DNA from: an uncultured Nioella sp.
Lineage (GTDB): Bacteria > Pseudomonadota > Alphaproteobacteria > Rhodobacterales > Rhodobacteraceae
Direction of reading: 5' to 3'
Length of the DNA stretch: 64,000 nucleotides
Assembly: GCA_947498125.1 (NCBI GenBank)
Contig: CANMJH010000004.1
Location: 124,001 to 188,000 of the forward strand
The notes beneath the pieces are model-generated. The model made no database searches. It was given only the letters and a program-made list of their open reading frames with translations, and had not been told where the DNA came from. The first letter of the stretch is position 1, and the number at the start of each line of letters is the position of its first letter. Of the stretch, positions 7,722 through 17,025 are shown piece after piece. Both the position numbers and the translations under genes were made by a program.

Positions 7722-10700
7722 ATGCGAAAACGAGAGATATCCTTCATAGCCGCGCTGGTCAGCGCCGCTGTCATATTCAGCTCAAACGCCAATGCGCAGG
7801 ATCTGTTCCAAGCGGGCGACTATGCAGATTACGAAGCGGATGCGACCAATGGCGAATTGGTTTATTCGGCATCTGGCTGCGCCGCCTGTCATTCGATTGA
7901 TGGCGATGACACCGTCCTTGCGGGCGGGATGGATTTTCTTGTTGGCCGCATTGGGACGCTCTATGCGCCCAATATTACCCCTCATCCCACACATGGCATT
8001 GGCAGTTGGAGCCGGGCCGATTTCCTCAACGCATTGTTGCGTGGTGTTTCGCCTGAGGGCGACGGCTATTTCGGCGCGGTTTTCCCCTTTCCGGCCTATG
8101 CCCGCATGCAGCCCGAAGACGCGTTGGACCTACAGGCCTATCTTGCCTCATTGCCCGCCAGTGACGCGCGCTCGCGCGATCATGAGGTCAATTTCCTTGG
8201 CGATTCCCTTTTGCGGATTTTCTCAAGTGAACGCCCTGAGCTGATGGGACATGCCAATGAGCAATTGGCGCGTGGCGAATATCTTGTTGAAGCACTTGGC
8301 CATTGCGCTGACTGCCACACCCCGCGTGAGGGTCGTTTTTCCGAACGGCTGGATTACGATGCGCCCTTTGAAGGGCAAAGCACCATTATTGGCGAATTTG
8401 CCGGAGCGATTAACGCAGATCGCTTGTTGGCCTTCTCGCCCGAGGCATTTGTAAATGGGGCGATGGCCGGTGGTTTGCGCTTGGATGGTCTGCCTATGAC
8501 CAGCACGATTATGCGACGTGTGGCCCGCGCCACATCCGAGTTGAGCCATGATGACCGCGTGGCAATGTATGCGTTTTTGACCGATACACCGATAGACCCG
8601 TCTACTGTCGAAAGCCTTGCGCCGCCGGTGCAAACGGTCAGCACCCCGGCGGGGAACGTCGATACGCAAACGGCGGACCCCAGTCCGCCCGAGACGCCAA
8701 TGAATGCCTCTATCAGTACAGAAGACACAACGGGAGCCCCCGGCCTTGTCGCACAAATCGACGCGTTTTGTCGGGTTCCAGATGAGCCGCTCACAGAGGT
8801 TCAATTACCTGCCCAGTCGGCCCCCTCGGCACCCGTGCAGGCCGACCCGGCGCTGGAAGCTGCCGCTGATGCAGTCATCGAAGAACATTGCCGCAGCTGC
8901 CACGGCCCCGGCATGACCTATCAACGCAGCTTTTTGACGGGATCGATGGCGCAATTGGCGCGCGATCCGTCTGCTGTTGTTCCGGGCGACCATCTGGGAT
9001 CGCGGCTTTATGAATCGATTGCCTCGGGCCGCATGCCGACGCCTAGTCGCCCGTCATTGGAGCCCTCTGATCTGCAAGCCATTGTCGATTGGATCGATAG
9101 CCTAGGCGCGACCTCTGCCCCCGCGGCGGACGTCACGCCACCGGCCTTGCAAACGCAGGCGACTGCTCCTGCCGCGCCGCGCCCTGTGATGCCGAATTTT
9201 GTTGGTGGTGGCTTTGACGCGATGACAACCTCAGCGGTTGCCGACCTTGGCGCGATTCCGATCGAGGACCGGCGCTATATCCGTTATTTCAGCTTCGCCC
9301 ATCTTCCAATGCCTGAAATCAACTGTGATCTTGAGGGGATGCTTCGGAACCCGATCCACTATTTCCACTCGGGTCTGAACAAGTTCATCAATTCAATCTC
9401 GCGCGCCCCAACATTGCAGCGCGTGCGCCCGGTTCCGGGCACGGAAGGTGCATTGGTTGCAATTGATATTCGCGATTATGGCTGGATCGAAGATGATTGG
9501 CTGGCCATGAGCGAAGGCGCCTACACATTCGGCGCCCAAGAGGCTGGGTTTTCGCCTGCCGCCTGGACCGAGCTTATCCCGACCTATCCCTATGCGGTTG
9601 ATCCTCGATCCGACGCGCTCTTAGGTGTTTTGGCCACTACCACCGGCACGAATATCCCAATCATGCAGGCCGATTGGTTCACACGTCATGCATCGGAGGC
9701 GCCGCTATATGACATGTTCCTGAGGCTTCCGGCGAATATCGCCGAGCTGGAATTCCGCATGGGCATTGATGTCTATCAAGAGATCCGTAATCTGCGGGTG
9801 ATGCGGGCGGGCTTTCTTGCAGAAAGCTCGGGCGTGTCGGATCACAACCGTATGCTCGAACGCTTTGATCTGCCGCGCGGCGGCTATTACTGGCGCTCTT
9901 ATGACTTTGCCGGATCTGATGGCGTGCAATCGCTGATTTTGCATCCCGACGGCCCTGCCGAGATGGGGCAAACCGTGTCCGGAGCCGAACCGTTTGAGCA
10001 TGATGGCGGCGAGATGATCTTTTCTCTGCCGAATGGGTTGCAGGGGTACTACCTGTCGCTTGCCGATGGCACCCGGATCACAGAAGGGCCAACCTCGATC
10101 GTGTCTTTCCGCTCGCGTCCGATTGGGCGCGGGATTGAAATCGTCAATGCACGCTCCTGTTTCTCATGCCACGACAATGGCATGATTTCAAAACGCGACG
10201 AGATCCGCGAATATATCCAGACCAACCCTGATCTGGGCCTGCAATCACGTGATCTTTTGCTGCGCATGTACCCCGAGCAAGACGTTGTCGATAGCTATTA
10301 TGAACGTGACATGATCGCCTTCCTTGAAGCTCTCGATGAGATTGACGTAACCGAAACCAATGTCGCGGGGCGATTGACAAGCTTGCGAGCGCCCGATGGC
10401 AGCGGTGAGATTGTGACATGGCTGGCCGATTTCCGGTTCCGCCGATTGGACGCGGATATGGTCGCGCGGCGGTTCCATCTGAGCGAAGATGAATTCCGCA
10501 CCCGTGCCCGCCATATCAATGATCCGCATCTTTCGCAGGTTGTTTCGGGCTGGCTCAGCCGCTTTGATCGCGGGCTTCTGGTGACGCTGGATGAAGTGGA
10601 TGGGCATTACGCCGATCTTCTGCCCCGCCTGACCTATTTTGATCCGTTGCACATTACGAGGACTGTGCCAGAACAGGGGCAGGTGAATGCCACGCAGGAT

Positions 10701-11267
10701 GTCCCGGTTGTCGCGGAAGAGGTCTTTGAACAGGCCGCGGCGGATGCTGTCTATATCACTGTAGAGTCCGAGGACGTGACCTATGAACCGCGCGCGGATC
10801 TACCCGATTACACGCCGCCAGAACCCGTGATCGATCCTTTGATCCTGACATTGCATGTGCCGCGCCAACAGGTTTACGTCGATGAGCTTTTGACATTTGA
10901 AGTCGAAGCAAACCGCGCCTGCAATCTGCAAGTCATCTATGTTGAGATCAACGATACGATTGTGGAGTTGCCTGCTTCGGTCATTGGCGAGATGCCCTTG
11001 GCTCCGGGCGAGCGGCGTCTGATCCCTCAGCCCGCGTCAGGCCTGCAACTGCGTTTTGACAGTCCCGGTGTCGGGGAAACGTTGTTGGCGTTTTGCCGAG
11101 AGCCGTCGAGCAGCCAGGCCGCGCTTGATGGGGATCAGATATTGACCCAAGCGCGCGAGCTGTTTCAGCCTCTGTTCCGGGGGCTGACGATTGAGGCCGC
11201 TGAACGAACCGAGGCGGATCAAGGCCGCAGCGCCTTTGCCAGCGTGACAATTGATGTCGTAGAGTGA
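7722..11267 (+). CDS. Large exported multiheme c-type cytochrome protein
   Basis: A 1181-residue periplasmic protein with a signal peptide (cut after ANA near residue 25) and four c-type heme motifs: CAACH 53-57, CADCH 195-199, CRSCH 390-394 and CFSCH 813-817. The first two resemble a diheme cytochrome of the alcohol-dehydrogenase-subunit type, the third is a single cytochrome domain flanked by proline/alanine linkers, and the fourth lies inside a large region I do not recognise (about 440-1000). The C-terminus, about 1030-1180, looks like a beta-rich DUF4384-type domain; that is a weak resemblance. ATG 7722 is supported by AAGGGGG at 7711-7717 and by the signal peptide. The combination of four dispersed heme sites in one chain of this size is unusual. 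It heads a run with the OmpA and caspase-fold genes. Confidence 0.85.
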   Translation: MRKREISFIAALVSAAVIFSSNANAQDLFQAGDYADYEADATNGELVYSASGCAACHSIDGDDTVLAGGMDFLVGRIGTLYAPNITPHPTHGIGSWSRADFLNALLRGVSPEGDGYFGAVFPFPAYARMQPEDALDLQAYLASLPASDARSRDHEVNFLGDSLLRIFSSERPELMGHANEQLARGEYLVEALGHCADCHTPREGRFSERLDYDAPFEGQSTIIGEFAGAINADRLLAFSPEAFVNGAMAGGLRLDGLPMTSTIMRRVARATSELSHDDRVAMYAFLTDTPIDPSTVESLAPPVQTVSTPAGNVDTQTADPSPPETPMNASISTEDTTGAPGLVAQIDAFCRVPDEPLTEVQLPAQSAPSAPVQADPALEAAADAVIEEHCRSCHGPGMTYQRSFLTGSMAQLARDPSAVVPGDHLGSRLYESIASGRMPTPSRPSLEPSDLQAIVDWIDSLGATSAPAADVTPPALQTQATAPAAPRPVMPNFVGGGFDAMTTSAVADLGAIPIEDRRYIRYFSFAHLPMPEINCDLEGMLRNPIHYFHSGLNKFINSISRAPTLQRVRPVPGTEGALVAIDIRDYGWIEDDWLAMSEGAYTFGAQEAGFSPAAWTELIPTYPYAVDPRSDALLGVLATTTGTNIPIMQADWFTRHASEAPLYDMFLRLPANIAELEFRMGIDVYQEIRNLRVMRAGFLAESSGVSDHNRMLERFDLPRGGYYWRSYDFAGSDGVQSLILHPDGPAEMGQTVSGAEPFEHDGGEMIFSLPNGLQGYYLSLADGTRITEGPTSIVSFRSRPIGRGIEIVNARSCFSCHDNGMISKRDEIREYIQTNPDLGLQSRDLLLRMYPEQDVVDSYYERDMIAFLEALDEIDVTETNVAGRLTSLRAPDGSGEIVTWLADFRFRRLDADMVARRFHLSEDEFRTRARHINDPHLSQVVSGWLSRFDRGLLVTLDEVDGHYADLLPRLTYFDPLHITRTVPEQGQVNATQDVPVVAEEVFEQAAADAVYITVESEDVTYEPRADLPDYTPPEPVIDPLILTLHVPRQQVYVDELLTFEVEANRACNLQVIYVEINDTIVELPASVIGEMPLAPGERRLIPQPASGLQLRFDSPGVGETLLAFCREPSSSQAALDGDQILTQARELFQPLFRGLTIEAAERTEADQGRSAFASVTIDVVE

Positions 11268-11276
11268 GTGTATGGC

Positions 11277-11304
11277 GTTGGCGGCGACATTTGTTGCCGC
11301 CAAC
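11277..11304 (+). other. Strong hairpin between the cytochrome and OmpA-domain genes
   Basis: A 12-base-pair stem (11277-11288 with 11293-11304, one G-U pair) closes on a 4-nt loop, followed by CCTTT. It lies 9 bases after the cytochrome stop and 27 bases before the next start codon. It could be a partial terminator or an mRNA-processing or stabilising element setting the ratio of the two products. Confidence 0.6.
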
Positions 11305-11333
11305 CCTTTCGACCTTTTTGTCGAGGACTGATG

Positions 11334-11948
11334 ATGCAAAAGACCTTCAAATCCACCTTTGGGCTTAGCCTGCTGACCTGCGCGTTCATGGCGACAGGGG
11401 CGGCTGGGCAATCCGGGGTTAACTCGGATGAGCTGATTTCATCCCTGACCCGCCCGGCGCCGCTGACCCGAAGTCTTGCAGATGCACCGCCGGTGCTAAC
11501 CGCCGCCGAACGGGCATTTCTATTGGGATTGCCAACGCGAGGCTTAACGATCGAGGCGCGGGCCGAAGTGGTTGAGATTACCGAAGAAAACGAACTTCCC
11601 CGGATCGATATGGATCTTCCCTTTGACTTCGACTCGTTTGTTTTGCGGGCCGATGTGATACCCAACCTCGTTATATTGGGGCAGGCTTTGACCAGCGAGG
11701 GATTGGCTGGGAACCGATTTGTAATTGCCGGTCATACCGATGCAAGCGGGTCCGCAGAATACAACCAAGCGCTTTCGATCCGCCGCGCCGAAGCGGTGCG
11801 GCAATTTTTGATCGATGCCTTCGCGATTGACGGTGACCGCTTGGTCCCGATTGGTTTTGGGTTCGAACAATTGGCACGGCCTGATGCGCCTGAGGCTGAT
11901 GAAAATCGCCGGGTTGAGATCATTAATCTTGAGGTTGGCCTTCAATGA
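11334..11948 (+). CDS. OmpA-C-like domain envelope protein
   Basis: A 204-residue exported protein: signal peptide (residues 1-25), a linker without a lipobox cysteine, then an OmpA-type peptidoglycan-binding domain from about residue 90, with the AGHTDASGSAEYNQALSIRR signature and the terminal NRRVEI motif that binds diaminopimelate. Two adjacent ATGs (11331 and 11334) are possible, with GAGGA at 11323-11327 upstream. It likely anchors a periplasmic complex to the cell wall. Its stop overlaps the start of the first caspase-fold gene by 4 bases (ATGA), implying translational coupling. Confidence 0.88.
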   Translation: MQKTFKSTFGLSLLTCAFMATGAAGQSGVNSDELISSLTRPAPLTRSLADAPPVLTAAERAFLLGLPTRGLTIEARAEVVEITEENELPRIDMDLPFDFDSFVLRADVIPNLVILGQALTSEGLAGNRFVIAGHTDASGSAEYNQALSIRRAEAVRQFLIDAFAIDGDRLVPIGFGFEQLARPDAPEADENRRVEIINLEVGLQ

Positions 11949-14098
11949 TCCTACGCGCGCTTCTGATTGTCATTACAACCTGCGCTGCGCTTCCTGCGCT
12001 GGCTCAAAGCCGGCATGCGCTGGTGATTGGGATCGACAGTTATGACAACGTTGCGCCGCTTCAAAAAGCCCGAAATGATGCCGAAGCCGTTTCGGCGGCT
12101 CTGTCAAATAACGGTTTTGAGGTCACAACGCTTTTGGATGCCGACCGCCGGGATTTCACACGGGCGCTCAGCCGGTTTACGAGCGCGCTTGAGCCGGGAG
12201 ATGAAGCGGTATTCTACTTTGCCGGGCACGGGATCGAGGTGCAGGGGCGCAACTATCTATTGCCTGCCGATGTTCCTGAAATGCGCCCCGGCGATGAGGT
12301 GTTTCTAACCAGCGAAAGCCTTGCCGCAGATGAGATTCTCGCCGCGATCCAAGGGCGCGGCGCGCGAGTGTCGGTTCTTATCTTGGATGCCTGTCGCGAC
12401 AATCCTTTTCCGGCGCAAGGCACGCGCAGTTTGGGACAAACCCGCGGGCTGGCGCGGGTCGACGCGCCCGAGGGCGCATTTGTGATGTTTTCGGCCGGGA
12501 CGGGGCAGGCGGCTTTAGACCGGCTGTCCGATGATGACCCTGACCCCAATTCGGTTTTCACCCGCGCTTTGTTGCCTCTTTTGTCCGAACCGGGCCTGCC
12601 GATCCACGAAGTGGCCCGCCAGTTGCGCCGTGAAGTCACGGAAATGGCGTCCACAATCGGCTACAACCAGCGTCCAGCCTATTATGACGAGGTCACTGGT
12701 GATTTCATTTTGAGTAGTGCGCCAGCGCCTGACATTCCCGCGCCTGCGCCCATCGACACGCCCGTGGCTGCCCCCGTCGCGCCCGCAGAAGATCCCGCGA
12801 TTTTGGCAGCGCGGATTGAGCTTGCTTTGGCCGCCTGCGAAGGCGCGGCGCATCCTGCCGTACCGACATCTGACGCGCTTTTGACTTCGAATGCCCCACA
12901 AGCCGAGCTGCTCTGCCAAGAAGTGTTGAACTTGGCCCCTTCACCGTCATCGCCTGAATTTGGTATGGCCTCCGCGCTGCTAGGGCGATCTTTGTCCGCT
13001 CAAGGGCGTTTTGACGAGGCTATCGCGGCTTTTCAGGGCGGGGCCGATGCAGGGAATACAATTGCCATTCAAAACCTTGCGCAAAGCTACCACTTTGGGC
13101 GCGGCATTGACCAAGACGGGGCCGAGGCTGCAAGGCTTTATCAAGCGGCTCTGGATAGGGGTGACGCCGATGTTGATGTCGCTGAAACCGCGTTCCATCT
13201 TGGTATGCTTTACGCCGACGGATTGGATATTGGGCAAAACGGTCTAGAGGCAGAGCGGTTGTTCCGCATTGCGGCAAATGCCGGAAACCTGACAGCTTAT
13301 GTGGAGTGGGGTATCCTTTACGCGGGCGGGATTGGTGTGACGCGTAACGATGCCGAAGCTGCGCGGCTGTACCAAAGTGCAGTTGATGCAGGGGACGCTC
13401 AGGGCCAATACATGCTGGGATATATGTACCAGTCGGGCCGCGGTGTAACCCGCGATTTGGGCCGTGCGGCGCAATTATTCCGCGCAGGGGCGGATCAAGG
13501 TTACGGGCCCGCCATTCATTCCCTGGCCTATCTGTATCGCTTTGGCCAAGGCGTTCGTCAGGACGAGGCTGAAGCGCTTCGACTTTACATGCTGGCCGCC
13601 AATGGTGGGAATGTGCGGTCTATTCAACAGATGGGCTATATTTATGAGCGGGGCGCAATTGGCGTCGCGCAGAATTACAATGAAGCTTTCCAGTGGTATC
13701 TTCGCGCAGCCGAAGCAGATGACATTTATTCCATAGCGCAGGTTGGAAGATATTATCAGGAGGGGCGCGGCGTTCCCGTAAATTACCAAGAAGCGTTGTC
13801 GTGGTATCAACGCGGGGCGGATGCCGGGTATGGCGAGGCAATGGTGGGCGTTGCGTGGATGTATGAAACCGGCAATGGCGGTGTTGCGCGTGACCCCGTA
13901 CAGGCGGCCAGTTGGTATCTTCAAGCCATGGCAGATGGCAGCACATGGCCGATCGAAAATCGTGGGCAATTGTCCCAAGAGGTCGTCGAGGAATTGCAGC
14001 GCAGCCTTCAGGTTGCCGGGCATTACACATCTGCAATTGATGGAGATGCTGGGCCAGGCACAGCGCGGGCCATGCAGGCCTATATTGATGCACAATAG
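11945..14098 (+). CDS. Exported caspase-fold (peptidase C14) protein with Sel1-like repeats and a peptidoglycan-binding-like tail
   Basis: A 717-residue protein. Signal peptide residues 1-20; caspase-like p20 domain about 22-260 with the catalytic dyad His95 (FAGHG) and Cys150 (LDACRDNP); a proline/alanine linker; a tetratricopeptide-like stretch about 330-375; then about eight Sel1-like repeats (consensus A-x-x-L-Y-x-x-A-A-D-x-G) to about residue 660. The last 40 residues resemble a PG_binding_1 domain. The signal peptide places the protease in the periplasm or at the surface, unlike cytosolic metacaspases. Bases 12212-12642 are nearly identical to the next gene (see repeats). It is coupled to the OmpA gene by a 4-base overlap. 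Substrate and trigger are unknown. Confidence 0.88.
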   Translation: MILRALLIVITTCAALPALAQSRHALVIGIDSYDNVAPLQKARNDAEAVSAALSNNGFEVTTLLDADRRDFTRALSRFTSALEPGDEAVFYFAGHGIEVQGRNYLLPADVPEMRPGDEVFLTSESLAADEILAAIQGRGARVSVLILDACRDNPFPAQGTRSLGQTRGLARVDAPEGAFVMFSAGTGQAALDRLSDDDPDPNSVFTRALLPLLSEPGLPIHEVARQLRREVTEMASTIGYNQRPAYYDEVTGDFILSSAPAPDIPAPAPIDTPVAAPVAPAEDPAILAARIELALAACEGAAHPAVPTSDALLTSNAPQAELLCQEVLNLAPSPSSPEFGMASALLGRSLSAQGRFDEAIAAFQGGADAGNTIAIQNLAQSYHFGRGIDQDGAEAARLYQAALDRGDADVDVAETAFHLGMLYADGLDIGQNGLEAERLFRIAANAGNLTAYVEWGILYAGGIGVTRNDAEAARLYQSAVDAGDAQGQYMLGYMYQSGRGVTRDLGRAAQLFRAGADQGYGPAIHSLAYLYRFGQGVRQDEAEALRLYMLAANGGNVRSIQQMGYIYERGAIGVAQNYNEAFQWYLRAAEADDIYSIAQVGRYYQEGRGVPVNYQEALSWYQRGADAGYGEAMVGVAWMYETGNGGVARDPVQAASWYLQAMADGSTWPIENRGQLSQEVVEELQRSLQVAGHYTSAIDGDAGPGTARAMQAYIDAQ
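12212..12642 (+). repeat. Near-identical tract, copy 1 (caspase-fold catalytic core)
   Basis: Direct repeat at a constant offset of 2213 bases with 14425-14855. Bases 12212-12324 (113 bp) are identical, and 12386-12642 (257 bp) are identical except for one base (12553). The 61 bases between them differ at many positions, as do the flanks. The two identical blocks encode the active-site His and Cys segments. Confidence 0.95.
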
Positions 14099-14109
14099 GG
14101 GGGCAGAGG

Positions 14110-15786
14110 ATGCAAACCGGGTTATCTTTGCGGGTCGATCGACGCATTAGGAATTCAGGGATCATTGCAGTAATTGTGGCGTTGGTCTTGATGTGCATCT
14201 CTGTGCCCGCCTATGCGCAGGTACGGCACGCGTTGGTGATTGGCATCGATACGTATGACAATGTCGCATCACTGCAAAAGGCGCGCAATGATGCCAATGC
14301 CGTATCCGAGGTTTTGGCCGAAAACGGCTTTGAAGTAACAACGCTTTTGGACGCGGACCGGCGTGAAATGACTCGAGCTCTTAGCCGGTTTTCTGCGGCG
14401 GTTCAGCCGGGCGATGAGGCTGTTTTCTACTTTGCCGGGCACGGGATCGAGGTGCAGGGGCGCAACTATCTATTGCCTGCCGATGTTCCTGAAATGCGCC
14501 CCGGCGATGAGGTGTTTCTAACCAGCGAAAGCCTTGCAGCGGATGAGATTCTGTCGGCCATTCAAAATCGCGGCGCGCGCGTCACGCTGCTTATTCTTGA
14601 TGCCTGTCGCGACAATCCTTTTCCGGCGCAAGGCACGCGCAGTTTGGGACAAACCCGCGGGCTGGCGCGGGTCGACGCGCCCGAGGGCGCATTTGTGATG
14701 TTTTCGGCCGGGACGGGGCAGGCGGCTTTAGACCGGCTGTCCGATGATGACCCTGACCCCAATTCTGTTTTCACCCGCGCTTTGTTGCCTCTTTTGTCCG
14801 AACCGGGCCTGCCGATCCACGAAGTGGCCCGCCAGTTGCGCCGTGAAGTCACGGATATGGCCGCGTCCATTGGCTATAATCAACGTCCAGCCTATTATGA
14901 TGAAGTGACAGGCGATTTCATTCTGAGCACCGCTTCGGTGGTCGTGGAGCCTGAGCCAGAGATCTATGCGGATGATCCGGGCGAACCCGACCCTTCCGAG
15001 TCTGACCTATCGACTGAAACCCCTCTGCCTTACAGAGATCCCGAGATTTCGGCCGTTGTTCTGGCAGCTTGTGAATCCGTTGCCTCGATTAATGCGGTCT
15101 CCATGTCTGAATTGCGGGCCAGCGATATGACCCGGGCCGAAAATTTCTGCCGCCGGGCGATAGAGACATTTGCCGAGGGCGAGCCGGGTTATTTTCGCGC
15201 CATCGGCCTTTTGGGCCGGGTGCTGATCGCCCAAAACAGATATGATGACGCGGCGCCCTATTTGCACGATGCGGCCTATGCTGGCGAAAGGCTTGCGGCA
15301 ACCAATCTTGGCTTCATGTATGACCGCGGCTTAGGCGTCGAAGCGAATGTAGGCGAGAGCGTCAGATTTACCCGGATGGGGGCAGAGCTGGGCGAAAGAC
15401 ATGCCATGACCACTCTCGGCACGTTTTTAGAAAGCGGAACCGGTGTGGAGGTGGATTATAACGAGGCTTTTGAATGGTATAGCCGGGCCGCCGACCTTGG
15501 TGATCCGCGAGGGATGTTTTATCTTGGGCGGCTCTATGCGCGCGGCTCTGGTGATGTTGTCCAAGACCACGTGCTTGCTGTGACGTTATTTATTCGAGCG
15601 TCCGAGGCAGGCTCCACCCAGCCTGCTAATTTTATCATTCTGCCAGAGGCCGCAGGCCCCCTATTGCAGGAAATGCAAGAACGGCTACTGGCGCGCGGTG
15701 ATATTCCCCGCGACAGTCTGACGAACGGCTCCAACTGGATTTCCGCTCAGCGCGCGCTTTTGCGAATGGCGGAGCAAGACACCTGA
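14110..15786 (+). CDS. Exported caspase-fold (peptidase C14) protein with short Sel1-like repeat region
   Basis: A 558-residue paralogue of the preceding protein. It has an N-terminal positively charged stretch and a signal peptide ending near residue 36 (AYAQ), a caspase-like domain about 37-275 with His111 (FAGHG) and Cys166 (LDACRDNP), a negatively charged proline-rich linker, and only about three to four Sel1-like repeats (about 375-500). It lacks the peptidoglycan-binding-like tail of its neighbour. It starts 11 bases after the preceding stop, so the cytochrome, OmpA and two caspase genes read as one operon. Different C-terminal halves joined to an almost identical catalytic core suggest two proteases with the same chemistry and different partners. 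Confidence 0.88.
   Translation: MQTGLSLRVDRRIRNSGIIAVIVALVLMCISVPAYAQVRHALVIGIDTYDNVASLQKARNDANAVSEVLAENGFEVTTLLDADRREMTRALSRFSAAVQPGDEAVFYFAGHGIEVQGRNYLLPADVPEMRPGDEVFLTSESLAADEILSAIQNRGARVTLLILDACRDNPFPAQGTRSLGQTRGLARVDAPEGAFVMFSAGTGQAALDRLSDDDPDPNSVFTRALLPLLSEPGLPIHEVARQLRREVTDMAASIGYNQRPAYYDEVTGDFILSTASVVVEPEPEIYADDPGEPDPSESDLSTETPLPYRDPEISAVVLAACESVASINAVSMSELRASDMTRAENFCRRAIETFAEGEPGYFRAIGLLGRVLIAQNRYDDAAPYLHDAAYAGERLAATNLGFMYDRGLGVEANVGESVRFTRMGAELGERHAMTTLGTFLESGTGVEVDYNEAFEWYSRAADLGDPRGMFYLGRLYARGSGDVVQDHVLAVTLFIRASEAGSTQPANFIILPEAAGPLLQEMQERLLARGDIPRDSLTNGSNWISAQRALLRMAEQDT
14425..14855 (+). repeat. Near-identical tract, copy 2 (caspase-fold catalytic core)
   Basis: Partner of 12212-12642, offset 2213 bases. 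The identity extends through synonymous positions, which protein-level selection alone would not preserve; the flanking parts of both genes have normal paralogue divergence. Confidence 0.95.
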
Positions 15787-15894
15787 TCCTGATTGGGTTT
15801 GCGCTCAAAATTCTGTGTTAGAAGAATGTCGGGCGTTTTGGGAAGGACGCTCGCCAGTCTATAGGGACGGTTCTTGAACGACTGCGAGACGTTT

Positions 15895-16899
15895 TTAGAC
15901 CGGCGCCCCAGTCGTTCCACGGACAGTCAGCTCGGCTGATATTTCCGAAACTGTAACTGGCATGTCGGGATCTTGAATTCGATCCAAAAGAACCCGGGCG
16001 AGCCTGTTGCCAAGCTTTTGCGGCGATACCGACATTGTTGTCAGCGGCGGGGTGGCGACTTCGGAATCGGCGATGTCATCAAAGCCAATGATCGACACAT
16101 CCTGCCCCGGGATGAGGCCGGTTTGTTGGAGCGCAAGAACGGCCCCAAGAGCGACCATATCGCCATTGCAAACCACTGCAGTGATTTCCGGGTGCGCCTC
16201 GCGCAGTGCCTTCAAAGCGTTCAACCCGGCGCGCTTGTTATCCTCTGACGGCCATATCACCGTTTTTGAAAGCCCGTGCGCAGTGACGGCACTTTCATAG
16301 CCTGCAATCCTTTCGGCGCGAACTGACGACATGTCAGTGCCACCAAGATAAGCGATATGCTTATGTCCGAGTTCAGCTAAGTAATTCGTGGCTTTTGCGG
16401 TCGCTTCGGCATTTCGGATGCCAACATGGTCAAGATCAGCCCGGACATTTCTCAGAAATGTTACTGTCGGCACGCGTTGCCGCGTCAGCAGTTCAAATGT
16501 TTCTACCGGGGTTTCAATGGCTGGAACCCAGAGCAAACCGCCGCGCCCATGTCGAATAAACGCTTCGAGTTGGCGCCCCTGTCGATCCGCGTTGTCACGT
16601 GTGTCGACAATTGAGACAAGGTAACCTTCGGATTCAAGCAGGTCGACAACTCCGCTGACCACCTCGGCATTAAAAGGGTTGCTGAGCTGATTGATGACAA
16701 ATCCGATTTCGCGATTTTCACCCGACCTCATTGCGGCTGCGCGTGCATCTGGCACGTAGTGCAAATCCTTCGCGGCCTGCAAAACTTTTTCGCGTGTCTT
16801 TTCCGAGATGCGACCTGTCCCGCGCAGGACCTGACTGACTGTTGGGATAGATACACCCGCGGTTTTTGCCACTGTCCCAAGAGTCGGTTTGGCGGCCAT
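15895..16899 (-). CDS. LacI-family transcriptional repressor
   Basis: A 334-residue regulator: N-terminal LacI helix-turn-helix (GTVAKTAGVSIPTVSQVLRG, about residues 7-26) with the hinge helix at about 48-58, followed by a periplasmic-binding-protein-like sugar-sensing domain ending in the usual IIGFDDIADS and PLTTMSVSPQ segments. ATG 16899 is preferred over GTG 16905 because GGAG lies 9 bases upstream of the ATG. It is transcribed away from the sugar ABC operon that begins at 17211, the standard arrangement for a local repressor. Two copies of GGTATATCG, one over its own leader and one in the operon promoter, are candidate operators. The inducer is likely the imported glycoside or a breakdown product (inference). 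Confidence 0.92.
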   Translation of the reverse strand: MAAKPTLGTVAKTAGVSIPTVSQVLRGTGRISEKTREKVLQAAKDLHYVPDARAAAMRSGENREIGFVINQLSNPFNAEVVSGVVDLLESEGYLVSIVDTRDNADRQGRQLEAFIRHGRGGLLWVPAIETPVETFELLTRQRVPTVTFLRNVRADLDHVGIRNAEATAKATNYLAELGHKHIAYLGGTDMSSVRAERIAGYESAVTAHGLSKTVIWPSEDNKRAGLNALKALREAHPEITAVVCNGDMVALGAVLALQQTGLIPGQDVSIIGFDDIADSEVATPPLTTMSVSPQKLGNRLARVLLDRIQDPDMPVTVSEISAELTVRGTTGAPV

Positions 16900-16915
16900 T
16901 TTCACTCACTCCATT

Positions 16916-16927
16916 GGTATATCGATT
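16916..16927. promoter_or_regulatory. Candidate LacI-family operator half at the repressor's own leader
   Basis: GGTATATCGATT at 16916-16927 shares its first 9 bases with the site in the opposing promoter (17035-17043). A perfect 10-bp palindrome, TCAAATTTGA, lies just beyond at 16930-16939. Position immediately before the repressor start suggests autoregulation. Confidence 0.45.
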
Positions 16928-17025
16928 GCTCAAATTTGATGATTTATCACTATAAACCTAGGTCTTTAGGCAATGTATCCAACGGCGTTAACTAAATACA
17001 GCCCATAATGGGCGCAAAAAAACAT

